From Topomyia yanbarensis (taxonomy: Eukaryota > Arthropoda > Insecta > Diptera > Culicidae), in the NCBI RefSeq assembly GCF_030247195.1, contig NC_080670.1, positions 43,261,524 through 43,325,523 on the forward strand: a stretch of 64,000 bases of DNA, read 5' to 3'. Position 1 is the stretch's first letter. Every line of letters begins with the position of its first letter. Positions 46,261-57,120 of this stretch are shown here, one piece after another. Below the pieces are notes generated by a model, which saw only the letters and a program-made list of their open reading frames with translations, was not told the origin of the DNA and did not search any database. A program made the translations under genes and the position numbers.

Positions 46261-48533
46261 TTCGAACGTGGAGAAATCGATTATTTAGGGGAACAAATTC
46301 TTCTCGCATGGGAATATAATCTACCTATTTTCGCGTATGAGTAGGTATCACTTGCCCGAACTGGGATGAAATGGATCACTGAAACGATACCCTATCTGTT
46401 TAACATGAACATGTACCTAGGAATAATTACATTGGGTTTCCATTTCTGGTGTATCGGATTTTGCGATAATTACCATTTTAGCCCAGAGTAGCCCAAAACA
46501 TGGTATTCAATCAGTACACCCTTGCAGGAGCCCGGAAGTGAGTCCACATTAAATGAAACATGAGACTAATTAAATGCTATTTAAATTAATGAATATATCA
46601 ATATGTAGCCATTTTCCGCTAGAGTGATTACCGAAAATGCACATGTGAACTAATGCAACTGTTTCAACTATGTTTGTGGCCACCAGCTATTATACGGACA
46701 CAAAAATATACACATCCATCCCTCTCCATCCATCTTGGCCGTAAGCGGAAGCTCGGTTCCGCACGACGCGTTCCATAAAGTAGTAGCCCCTGCCAGTGGG
46801 GCCACACGAGGGGACCATTCCGTTCGGCACTTCAAAACATTCCAAGCGTTCCGGTGATGCTGCATCACCATTACCGTCGGCATCATCATGGTCTCGTTTG
46901 TCGTCAACAACTTGAAACAGCATCCCCCGGCTAATTGCTCTATTTTAAAGTACAGCCGTATACCTATTTGTTGCCGGCTTGTTCTAGCTGGAAGATGATG
47001 TCGTGTTTCTGGTTTGCTTGGCACGTTCAAACATATCCCAACACCGAGTAGAACAGACACACGCACACACGTGTGCGTTGGAACTAGACGCGCAGAATTG
47101 AGGTTCCCTGGTTCGCTGCACGGCGGAGGTAGATGGTGTGCTGGATGCATGTCGCCCTAAGGCGCCCTGGAGTTTACGGATCTAGCACTAACAGTCAGCG
47201 CTGAACTCAAGGTCGGGTTGATACTCTAAACGCATATGAAGATATAAGTTTTTTAGCCAACTCATTAAAAGGCTTATACGTACTGCCTAACAAACATTAC
47301 CTATGACTGAAAGCTACTGTTTTACAGGGAGATTCTACAATCAAAATTATATTCTTAATTCGTTCTTTTGATACGGCTGACTGCGATAGCCTAACAAAGC
47401 AGTGAGTCCTTTATATATTTTCAATAAGTAAAAATATGAATGTTCATCGGATCACGTTCACGTAACTTATCGTGCTTGCAGACTTTCTTTCGCGGTGGGA
47501 AAACATTCGTTTGCTCACCTCCTGGATCAATTCAGAATTATGATTAAGATGAAACAACTTGTAAAAGATTAATTACAGTAACCACGAAAACAACAGAAGC
47601 CGGAGGAACTTTGTTGACTACATTGAAAGCTTTCATAAATTCACTCAGGATCACAATATTTAACGCTCCAGAAGTTAACTTAACAAGTTTTCTTTTCTCG
47701 AGTTTCTCCCCAGCATCCATCAATGAGTTCATCCATGTTGCTCCGGATGTTTTTTTTTTGTGTTGCCTTTGACCTCCCTACATCCTGCTGCCCGTACGGT
47801 GAGAGGAACACGCATAAATTAGAAGTAATTATTTTTTATGATTACGGCATAAAATTACCATCCTCCGCCCGGTACCAATATTTTATCAGAAAACGAGTGT
47901 CCGTTTTTCTTTTCAAAACTACCCTGGTTAGGAGGGGTTCCCTAGACAGCGCAGCAATTAAATAGGCAAATACTACCTTCCTAACTACTACCTAGCAGCA
48001 GTAGGGAAGCGTTCCCGACGGGACGGTTTTAATTAATGGAACTAAAAAGGTACATCAAGCATTCAATTAAAGCTGCTACGCTAGACACTGTAGTGGTCCG
48101 GAGGAGAGCTTTTAAGTTGTACTTTTGTCTTCATCAGGGGAAAATATGTATGTAGGGACACATCTCCGGCGCTCTCCTCATTTTTCATTCTGCTCGGAAA
48201 GTTTGCGGAAAATTGGTTCCCTTTCCCCTTCCCTCGGACGGTTCGTTCGTTATCTACGATAGCTTCATTAATCTTCTATTAATAGTAAAATTTTCATCAT
48301 TACATGCTTCAGTGGGTGGGGCGTGTGGAGTGAGAAGGTAATAAGAAAAGAGGCCAAAATAACGATGAGGAAAAAACTGGTATGAGGGGTTGTTTGTGAA
48401 ATGACTTTGGTTTTATGTTTTTCGTTTATTGGATTTATCGTATTGACTAAATATATTATAGTGCTCGAGATTTTGTAATGTATCGATATATTATCAAAAA
48501 TAAGACAGGAAGCTGCGAGTCATTTCAGCGATG
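46261..48533. other. Intergenic DNA, no supported gene
   Basis: The 160-residue minus frame at 46668-47150 overlaps another minus frame and shows no domain. The stretch is slightly more GC-rich but no splice structure convinces me. Confidence 0.45.
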
Positions 48534-48535
48534 TA

Positions 48536-49483
48536 TTGGGGGTACAAATAAGTTTTAAGGGATTTTTTTCGAAAACTATGCCTTTATTTTTAAGTAATGG
48601 GTGCATTCTTCAAAATATTGCCCGTCGCTAACTACTACTTTCTCGCACCTTTTTGGTAGCATTCGGATTCCATGTCGAAAAAAGTTCTCGTATTTCGAGC
48701 GAATCCAACAATCGAGCCTAATTTTCGTTTCTTCCAATGAAGTGAACCATTCTCCAGTTAGATCCGATTGCATCGTACGGAATAAATAGTAATCGAAAGC
48801 TAGTAGTATGGCAGGTGAGGTAGAAGTTCTCACTTTAGTGTTTCTAAGTATGTTTTTTCAGGCTTAGCATCACGTTTCCATTTTTGTAGTTGAAGCAGTA
48901 ATTCGCAAATTAGGAATCGGTGTTCAACATCCCTTGGCTTCAAATCATGAGGCACCCAGTATCCAACTTTTTGGATCATTCCCAAAGCCTTTAAGTGACG
49001 CGAAACAGCTTGCTGAGTTACTTCCAACGATTCGGTTAATTCCTCTTGCGTTCGACACGAGTCTTCGTCCAGCAATTTCTTCAAAACGACATCTTCGAAT
49101 TATTCTGGCCGCCCTGCGCGCTCCTTGTCTTTCGTAGCAAAGTGACCACTTTTAACACGTCGAAACCAATATTGGCATATTTTTTCCTTTGGAGTTTTAA
49201 CGCCGTAGACCTCCAATAATAATCGATGACTTTCAGCGGCACTTTTCCTCGAATAGAAAAAGAAAAGAAAAACTTCCTGCAAATGCGCATTACTTGGCAC
49301 GTACTTCGACATGTTGTACGCTCGAAAACTCTTTATTATTCCCTTTCCCATGAACTGACATCAACTGAAATCTGACGCCCGATGAAGACACTTAAACAAA
49401 AAGGTGAATAAAAATTGATACCAAACGGTATATTACTAATACCTCTGTTGTAAATCCCTCAATTAATTAATTTGTACACCCAA
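48536..49483 (-). mobile_element. Mariner element with both TIRs, internally deleted
   Basis: Inverted termini TTGGGTGTACAAAT-like at both ends (TTGGGGGTACAAATAAG on the left) are flanked by TA (48534-48535 and 49484-49485). The element is 948 bp against about 1.3 kb for intact mariners, and encodes a broken transposase on the minus strand. Confidence 0.88.
48576..49351 (-). pseudogene. Mariner transposase, catalytic centre deleted
   Basis: N-terminal DNA-binding half: HLQEVFLFFFYSRKSAAESH, YGVKTPKEKICQYWFRRVKS and GHFATKDKERAGRPE (49290-49100). After a shift, LLDEDSCRTQEELTESLEVT and GMIQKVGYWVPHDLKP follow (49080-48930). The sequence then jumps from KRDAKPE to TYLETLK, losing the region with the first two catalytic Asp residues. 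It ends with FDYYLFRTMQSDLTGEWF and GIRMLPKRCEKVVVSDGQYF, the mariner C-terminus. It is non-functional. Confidence 0.85.
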
Positions 49484-49837
49484 TACAAACCTTTAGACTT
49501 TGGCCTTATTCGTCTGCGTGTAATACCTGAAAATAGATAAAAGAAAATCAGTCAGTAAAATTTTATTTAATGATCTATCAAAACAATTCGATGTGTTTAA
49601 TTAATATCGTATGTCGTTCTATGAAATTTTTTAAAAACATGTAAAGTTGAGAATTATTATGAAGCTTTGCGCAATCTCAAGAAATTTTATTTCTTAAACT
49701 CTTAAATTTCATTGAAATTTTCGTCAACTTGTCAAATACGGGTATATCTTGTGAATTCTTTTGATATCCCATAAAACCTGGAAAATTTTGTTAACCTTCC
49801 TAAGGTGTTTGGGTAAAATGACCCAAAATGAAGATGC

Positions 49838-49920
49838 GGGTCATTAGGCCGAAGGTCATTCGGCCAAATGACATTGGGCTGAATGGTCACTAGGCCGAAT
49901 GCTCATTATGCCGAATACAC
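49838..49920. repeat. Short tandem GGCCGAAT/CATT repeat
   Basis: About five imperfect units of the type GTCATTAGGCCGAATG in one orientation, with one inverted (GGTCATTCGGCC). No gene. Confidence 0.75.
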
Positions 49921-50275
49921 TAAAGTGAAAACCAAATAGAGTAGTTGAAAATGAACCCAAGATTTAAAACAATGATCAGTTTTTACTAGAGGTTGAGCTC
50001 TTGTGATTTTTTCAATTTTAAATCTAGGTGTTTGGCATACTTTCATCATCTTTTTCGCTGTAAATTTAAATAAAACAAGTAGTTGATTCACCTTTAATAT
50101 ATATTTATGTTTAGAAGGCAAGCAAACCAACACTACTTAGTTTATTACTCTTTGAGGATTTGTCTGCCAGGCGTAATGCAATAATAAATAAAGTTGTCGC
50201 CAAATGTGGCTACGCCATATCGCATCAAGTCGTGTACTGTCCACTATCGCTACCTCTTCCTCGGATTTACACTAA

Positions 50276-50979
50276 CCCAGTCAAAAAGGGCAATTTGCTG
50301 GCTAACGGGGGGCAATTTGCCAACTCGGATGCGCTAATTGCCCTTCAATTTGCCAGCAAATTGCTGGCAATTAGGGGGCTATTTCAAATGCAACATTTGG
50401 GGATTTGCCGCCGTCATTTTTTTGCCGCCCTACCCGCCTTTAAATCGCCTCCAAAATGCCCACGGAACGCGCCATTTAATCGCCATTAGTTGCCTATTAT
50501 GAAAATTACAAATAATACTTATTTTCAGATTCATTATCTACTCACATAAACACAACTAAACTATTCGAAGAATCAATGCTGAAATTGATGTTGCACACCA
50601 AAACTTACCACAATCTGACGTTCATTAAGATTTTGGGTCAGATATCTTGTTCTACTATACTTACACACGATTCCATAATTTCCCACATTCGTTGGCTTCA
50701 TGAAGTACACGAAACAAACAAAATTCAAGCGAGAACATGCCAAATGTTAAAAAACTATTTTAAGCTTAAGCCAAACATGAACCGCCATATTGGAAAAAAC
50801 GAGAAAAACAACCAAGTCCATTTCAGCCGCCAGTAAAATTGTCTAAGCATTGAAATTGCCTTTAAGTCGCATTCGCAAATTGCATTTGTTCCTAGGGGCA
50901 ATTAGCACAGGCGAGTTGAGTTAAACGTCAAACTGTTTAAATCGCCTGACCATGTTCGTCCGCATTTTTTTTGACCGGG
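50276..50979. mobile_element. Possible TIR element rich in GCAATTTGC words
   Basis: CCCAGTCAAAAA on the left and TTTTTGACCGGG on the right are imperfect inverted ends. The interior is rich in GGCAATTTGC, ATCGCC and GCCGCC words near both ends. No transposase and no target duplication recognised. Confidence 0.4.
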
Positions 50980-51184
50980 AATTTATAGCCCCTATATTTG
51001 CGTAAACCGAAAAACCGGGGGATCACAGATTTGCCTGCGAGGGGCTTCCGCTTCTAAAGGTGGATCGGCGGTCTCCTCGCTCGGTTGACACTCAGCGGAT
51101 CCTTAGTCTCAGTTATGCGGCAAAATCACATTACATGGGCTTCGCAGCATTAACTAGATCAGTGTAGAAATTGGTGAACGTGTA

Positions 51185-52540
51185 CATTCCGCAAGGTCCG
51201 GAAAAGGCAGAAGTTGCTACTGTTGCCGAAGGCCGGGAAGCAGCCGGGCGACCCATCGGCGTACAGACCAATTTGTCTGATCGACACGACGGGCAAACTG
51301 CTTGAGAGGATCATCCTCAACAAGCTAACCCCATGCTCAGAAGGTACGGACGGCCTGCCAAGCAATCAGTTTGGTTTTCGAAAGGGTAAGTCCACGGTGG
51401 ATGCTATCAACTCAGTGGTAAAGACCGCCGAGATAGCGATCCAACGGAAAAGGCGAGGTATTCGATACTGTGCGTTAGTGACAATTGATGAGAAGAACGC
51501 ATTCAACAGCGCAAGCTTGGATACCATCGTGCTATCGTTACGCAGGCTTAGCCTGCCGGTGCGTCTGTATTTTGGCCAGTTTTTATGGAATCTTATGTAT
51601 GACGGGGTTCTGAGACTAAAGTTTCCTCCTGGTGTCAAGATCTTCGGCTTCGCCAATGATGTACCCTTGGAGGTCTACGGGGAGTCAATCCCCGAGGTAG
51701 AACTGACTGAGCACACGCGATCAGCACTGTGTCGGAATGGATGAGCGCGGGAGGCCTGGAGCTCGCTCAACATAAGACGGAGGTGGTTATCGTCAACAAC
51801 CGCAAGTCGTTACAACATGCAGTTATTCAAGTGGGAGAAGTCGTGATCATTTCAAAGCGGAGTCTGAAGATTCTTGGGGTCATCATAGATGACAAGCTGA
51901 CCTTCGGCAGCCATGTCGACTATGCGTGCAAGAGGACTTCGCTCTAAAGTGTGCGCCAGTAGACGTAGGCTACTGGCAAGCGTTGCCGTATCTTTCCTTA
52001 GGTACGGCGGCCCATCCTGGGCGAGAGCACTGCGGGTGCCTACCGCACGGTATCACACGATGTATCCTGCGTGGTAGCGAGCATGATCCCAATCGGGCTG
52101 GACATCCGGGAAGACGAGGAATGTTTTGAGCTGCGTGGCACTAGAGAAGTCCGCGACCGTACCAGGGTGGCTTCGGTCGCCAGATGGCAGCGCGAGTGGA
52201 ATAAATCCTCGAAAGGTAGGTGGACTCACTGGCTGATACCTAACATATCGTGCTGGGTGGGTAGACCCAATGGGGAAGTTTGCTTCCATCTGACACAATT
52301 CCTGTCAGGCCATGGCTGCTTCCGACAGTACCTCCACAGGTTTGGACACGCGGAGGCCTCGTCTGCCCAGGTGTTGACGAAACTGCGGAGCACATACTGG
52401 TCGTATGTCTTCGTTTCGACGTCGAAAGAAAAGCAATGCTAGACGTCTGCGGCCGGGACACAACCCCTGATACCCTTAGCCAGAGGATGTGTCAAGCAGT
52501 GGAGAAGTGGAACGCAGTCTCCACTGCAACCACTTAGATT
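51185..52540 (+). pseudogene. R1-type LINE reverse transcriptase and C-terminus, broken
   Basis: KLLLLPKAGKQPGDPSAYRP (51205) and FGFRKGKSTVDAIN (51370) are RT motifs of the R1 group. About 25 residues containing the PQGS motif are missing before WNLMYDGVLRLKFPPGVKI, and the catalytic box reads FANDV instead of F/YADD. The sequence continues through WMSAGGLELAQHKTEVV and LKILGVIIDDKLTFGSHV. After more frameshifts come DREDEECFE-like, CPGVDETAEHIL and CLRFDVERK (52380-52430), the Cys/His end. It is 5' truncated and dead. Confidence 0.85.
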
Positions 52541-53470
52541 GCCTGCAGGTTTCAGAGAATCTGGCACGCCGAGCAGCAGACGACAAGCATGACTAACTTG
52601 TAATTGGTTAGTTAGAGCGGAAAGGGCTGAGCGCGGAGAACTGAGCGAATGGTCCGCTCATGCCGAGGCAAGTGGGGCGCAGCCCACCAGGTAACCGCGG
52701 TAGTCACACTGAAGCATGGCAGAAGAGTGAGTGAATAGACGTATGTATGGACTGCCCATGTCGAGATGGGAGGGTCGTAGCGTAGAATGTTAGTACCTAT
52801 CGCTATCAATAGCGAACCTCGTGGCGTGGCAGAGGAGTGTAGGGTGAGCGTCCAAGTCAGTCTAACATGGTATGCTAGAGGTGAACACACAAGTCAGCCT
52901 CACGCAGTATGTAAAAGGTGAGCTCCCAAGTAAGCCTCACATGGTATGTCAGAAGTGGGAACTTAGAAAAATGTTCTACATTGGATGCCAGGGTGAGTAA
53001 CAGGGTGTACTAGAGTGGTATCCCGAGCAAACAAAAAGTCCATAATACCCCCATGCTCATGGGGTTTGACATGGGTGTTTGAAATGGGTTCAACCTATGA
53101 AAACACCATCACCATGGTCCGGTAGATCCCATATAAAATACCATATGTTGGTATATTTATGGGTTATTGAGACCATTTTATGGTGTCTGGATGGTTGTGA
53201 ATTTTGGCACGGACAATGTTTAAGGTCTTTTCAAGGGGCTATGTGGTGTTTGAACCCATGAGTATTTGCTCGGGATGACTGAGAGTGAATCAGGTGATAG
53301 GGTGAGCATCCAAGTCAGCCTCACATGGTATGTAAAAGGTGAGCAAACAAGTCAGACTCACATGATGTAGCAGGGGTGAGCACCCAAGTAAGTCTCACAT
53401 GGAGTGTCAGAGAGAGCGTTAGGGTGTGACAGAGCGAGCACCCATACTGGATGTGTGCGTGATTAGTCGC
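52541..53470 (+). repeat. 3' tail of the R1-type LINE with about 38-bp minisatellite
   Basis: Units built on GTGAGC..CCAAGTCAGCCTCACATGGTATGT recur near 52843, 52880, 52918, 53301, 53338 and 53375. A MITE (53020-53276) separates the first three from the last three. Confidence 0.75.
53020..53276. mobile_element. 257-bp MITE with ATCCCGAGCAAA ends
   Basis: ATCCCGAGCAAA (53020) and its inverse TTTGCTCGGGAT (53276) bound sequence unrelated to the surrounding minisatellite. Further inward CTCATGGGG and CTCATGGGTT match in inverted orientation. No clear target duplication. Confidence 0.7.
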
Positions 53471-53472
53471 AA

Positions 53473-53619
53473 CCCACTGAGAAGGCCAAAAATTGTTTCC
53501 AAACCGTTCAACACGGGTCCAAAGATGGATGTCTGTTGAACGGTTATTTGGACGTCGTCCAACGTTGGCCCAACGAACATCCTTCATTGGACGATTTTGA
53601 AATCAGCCGTTCTTAGGGG
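53473..53619. mobile_element. Possible 147-bp MITE
   Basis: CCCACTGAGAAGGCC on the left is roughly inverted in GCCGTTCTTAGGGGG on the right, and an inner pair CCGTTCAAC / GTTGAACGG forms a hairpin. Confidence 0.4.
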
Positions 53620-53784
53620 GAATCTACCGACAGAGCTAAAATTTATAAAAATATTCAGGCAACGAAGATTGTGCAATATAGCGTCATGGCAATATTGCCA
53701 GTCTTTCCTGCATTAATTGCAAGCAATTGATGCATCAACAGTAATTATGAATTATTTGGAATTTCTGAGTGAAAGTGAGGTTCT

Positions 53785-56700
53785 ATGGGGAGCGCAACAG
53801 CCAATCGCATATTAAACCTTCCATTATCCTTACCGGCACCGCGGCTAGTTCTGGGAGACTTTAACTCGCACGGTACGGTATGGGGCTGTCTTCATGATGA
53901 TAATAGATCAACATTAATCCAAGATCTTTGCGATAATTTCAACATGACCATCTTAAACACGGGAGAAATGACGCGGATTCCTACACCACCAGCACGCGCA
54001 AGCGCGTTGGATTTATCGCTTTGCTCGACATCGCTACAGTTAGATTGCATGTGGAAGGTGATCCCTGATCCCCACGGTAGCGATCATTTGCCTATCGTGA
54101 TTTCAATTGCTAACGGTTCAAGACCATCGGAAACAATCAATGTATCGTATGACCTCACACGGAACATTGATTGGAAGAGTTACGCGACCGCGATATCCGT
54201 TAAAATCGCATCCACTCAAGAACTTCCTCCGGAGGAAGAGTACAGGTTTTTGGCTGGCTTGATTCTCGACAGTGCGAATCAAGCTCAGACTAAACCAGTA
54301 CCCAGCGCGAATACCCATGGACGGTCTCCCACCCTGTGGTGGGATAAAGAGTGCTCAGAGCTGTACGCGGAAAAGTCCACTGCATATAAGGCCTTCCGGG
54401 AAGACGGGTTACCCGCTAGCTATCAACAGTACGCGTCGTTAGAAAGGCGAATGAAGAGTCTAATGAAAGCCAAAAAACGCAGTTATTGGCGCCGGTTCGT
54501 CGACGGGTTAACGAGAGAAACAGCGATGAGCACTCTTTGGGGTACGGCTCGACGTATGCGTAATCATAATAGTACCAACGAGAACGTGGAATATTCAAAC
54601 CGTTGGATATTCGCTTTCGCCAAGAAGATCTGTCCGGACTCTGTCCCGGTACAGAAAACGTACCGCGCCGCGTCTTCTCACGATACCGCGAACGAAACAC
54701 CGTTTTCGATGGTGGAGTTCTCACTTGCTCTCTTATCGTGCAACAATAACGCCCCAGGGTTAGACAGAATCAAATTCAACTTGCTGAAGAATCTGCCTGA
54801 CACTGCAAAAAGGCGCCTGTTGAATTTATTTAACAAGTTTCTTGAGGGTAACATTGTCCCTTATGAATGGAGGCAAGTGAAGGTCATCGCCATCCAAAAA
54901 CCAGGAAAACCAGCCTCCGACCACAACTCGTATCGGCCGATTGCAATGCTGTCCTGTATTCGGAAGTTATTCGAGAAAATGATCTTGTTTCGCCTCGACA
55001 ATTGGGTTGAAGCAAATGGCTTACTGTCAGATACACAATTTGGCTTCCGCAAAGGCAAAGGGACGAACGATTGCCTTGCGTTGCTTTCTACAGAAATCCA
55101 AATGGCCTATGCTAACAAAGAGCAGATGGCATCAGTCTTCTTGGATATTAAGGGGGCTTTTGACTCAGTTTCTATCAACATTCTGTCAGAGAAGCTGCAC
55201 CAGCATGGTCTTTCACCAATTTTAAATAACTTTTTGCTAAACCTGTTGTCTGAAAAGCACATGCACTTTTCGCATGGCGATTTAACAACATCGCGATTTA
55301 GCTACATGGGTCTTCCCCAGGGCTCATGTCTAAGTCCCCTGCTCTACAATTTTTACGTGAATGACATTGACGATTGTCTTGCCAATTCATGCACGCTAAG
55401 GCAACTTGCAGACGACGGGGTGGTCTCTGTTACAGGGCCCAAAGCTGCCGACTTGCAAGGACCATTACAAAATACCTTGGACAATTTGTCTGCTTGGGCT
55501 CTTCAGCTGGGTATTGAGTTCTCCACGGAGAAAACTGAGTTGGTTGTTTTTTCTAGGAAGCGTGAGCCGGCGCAACTCCAGCTTTTATTAATGGGTGCAA
55601 CGATCAACCAGGTTTTCACATTTAAATATCTCGGGGTCTGGTTCGACTCTAAAGGTACCTGGGGATGTCACATTAGGTATCTGAAACAGAAATGCCAACA
55701 AAGGATCAATTTTCTCCGAACAATAACTGGAACATGGTGGGGTGCTCACCCAGGAGACCTGATCAGGTTGTACCAAACAACGATATTGTCGGTGATGGAG
55801 TACGGGTGTTTCTGTTTCCGCTCCGCTGCGAACATACACTTCATCAAACTGGAGAGAATCCAGTATCGTTGCTTGCGCATTGCCTTGGGTTGCATGCACT
55901 CGACCCATACGATGAGTCTCGAAGTGCTGGCGGGCGTTCTTCCGCTAAAAAATCGATTTTGGGAACTCTCATATCGATTGCTCATCCGATGCGACATTCT
56001 GAACCCGTTGGTAATTGAAAACTTCGAGAGGCTCGTCGAACTTAATTCTCAAACCCGTTTTATGTCCTTGTACTTCGACTACATGGCACAGAGCATCAAT
56101 CCTTCTTCGTACAATCCCAACCGTGTCCGTTTCCTAGATACTTCTGATTCTACTGTATTCTTCGACACATCCATGAAGGAAGAGATTCGTGGAATCCCGG
56201 ACCATACACGCCCGCAGGTGATCCCCAATATATTTTATAATAAATTCCGAGAAGTCGACTGCGACAAAATGTTTTACACTGACGGATCAAATCTCGATGG
56301 GTCCACTGGCTTCGGTATCTTCAACAATACTATCACCGCTTCATTCAAGCTCAATGATCCCGCTTCAGTTTACGTCGCAGAGTTAGCTGCAATTCAGTAC
56401 ACCCTTGGGATCATCGACACTCTGCCCACAGATCACTACTTCATCGTTTCGGACAGCCTCAGCTCTATCGAGGCTCTTCGTGCGGTGAAGCCTAAAAAGC
56501 AATTCCCGTATTTTCTGGGGAAGATACAGGAGTCCTTGTGTACGTTATCTGAAAAATCTTATCAGATTACCTTTGTTTGGGTCCCCTCTCATTGTTCTAT
56601 CCCGGGCAATGAAAAGGCCGACTCATTAGCAAAGGCGGGCGCATTAAATGGTGACATATACGAAAGACCAATCTGCTTCAACGAATTTTTTAGTATTTGT

Positions 56701-57120
56701 CGTCAGAGGACGCTCAACAGTTGGCAAACCTCGTGGAGCAATGGGGAACTTGGACGATGGCTACATTCGATTATCCCAAAGGTATCAACGAAGCCTTGGT
56801 TCGGGGGGATGGATGTGGGTCGGGATTTTATTCGTGTAATGTCCCGACTTATGTCCAACCACTACACCTTGGATGCGCATCTCCGGCGTATTGGGCTTGC
56901 GGAGAGTAGTCTGTGCGCTTGTGACGAGGGCTATCACGACATCGAACACGTTGTCTGGGTGTGCGCCGGGTATTGTGACGCCAGGTCTCAGTTAAAGGAA
57001 TCCCTTCGGGCCCGAGGTAGACCACCCAATGTACCAGTCCGAGATATGCTGGCAACTCGTGATTTCCCCTATATGTCCCTTATTTATACCTTCATAAAAA
57101 CGATAAATATCCCAATTTAG
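53785..57120 (+). CDS. LINE ORF2 protein: partial endonuclease, RT, RNase H, Cys/His end
   Basis: 1111 codons without interruption. Residues about 15-110 are the C-terminal half of an APE-type endonuclease (LVLGDFNSHG, SDHLPIVIS). RT spans about 365-620 with YRPIAMLSC, FGFRKGKGTNDCL, LDIKGAFDSV, LPQGSCLSP and the catalytic box LADD at about 541-544 (usually F/YADD). RNase H runs from about 829 (FYTDGSNLDG) through SDSLSSIEAL to WVPSHCSIPGNEKADSLAKA. A CX..H..C finger is near 1045-1065. RNase H after RT points to the I/LOA/R1 group. The first 13 or so codons, including the Met, are flanking DNA, so this is not the native start. The missing N-terminus makes it inactive. Confidence 0.9.
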   Translation: MGSATANRILNLPLSLPAPRLVLGDFNSHGTVWGCLHDDNRSTLIQDLCDNFNMTILNTGEMTRIPTPPARASALDLSLCSTSLQLDCMWKVIPDPHGSDHLPIVISIANGSRPSETINVSYDLTRNIDWKSYATAISVKIASTQELPPEEEYRFLAGLILDSANQAQTKPVPSANTHGRSPTLWWDKECSELYAEKSTAYKAFREDGLPASYQQYASLERRMKSLMKAKKRSYWRRFVDGLTRETAMSTLWGTARRMRNHNSTNENVEYSNRWIFAFAKKICPDSVPVQKTYRAASSHDTANETPFSMVEFSLALLSCNNNAPGLDRIKFNLLKNLPDTAKRRLLNLFNKFLEGNIVPYEWRQVKVIAIQKPGKPASDHNSYRPIAMLSCIRKLFEKMILFRLDNWVEANGLLSDTQFGFRKGKGTNDCLALLSTEIQMAYANKEQMASVFLDIKGAFDSVSINILSEKLHQHGLSPILNNFLLNLLSEKHMHFSHGDLTTSRFSYMGLPQGSCLSPLLYNFYVNDIDDCLANSCTLRQLADDGVVSVTGPKAADLQGPLQNTLDNLSAWALQLGIEFSTEKTELVVFSRKREPAQLQLLLMGATINQVFTFKYLGVWFDSKGTWGCHIRYLKQKCQQRINFLRTITGTWWGAHPGDLIRLYQTTILSVMEYGCFCFRSAANIHFIKLERIQYRCLRIALGCMHSTHTMSLEVLAGVLPLKNRFWELSYRLLIRCDILNPLVIENFERLVELNSQTRFMSLYFDYMAQSINPSSYNPNRVRFLDTSDSTVFFDTSMKEEIRGIPDHTRPQVIPNIFYNKFREVDCDKMFYTDGSNLDGSTGFGIFNNTITASFKLNDPASVYVAELAAIQYTLGIIDTLPTDHYFIVSDSLSSIEALRAVKPKKQFPYFLGKIQESLCTLSEKSYQITFVWVPSHCSIPGNEKADSLAKAGALNGDIYERPICFNEFFSICRQRTLNSWQTSWSNGELGRWLHSIIPKVSTKPWFGGMDVGRDFIRVMSRLMSNHYTLDAHLRRIGLAESSLCACDEGYHDIEHVVWVCAGYCDARSQLKESLRARGRPPNVPVRDMLATRDFPYMSLIYTFIKTINIPI

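Noticed and set aside
46668..47150. 160-residue minus frame as a host gene
   Set aside because: No domain, overlapping frame on the same strand, no splice sites, and mixed Cys/His/Pro composition without pattern.
49838..49920. Regulatory cluster of GGCCGAAT sites
   Set aside because: The near-periodic degenerate units look like a common short tandem repeat; nothing ties them to a promoter.
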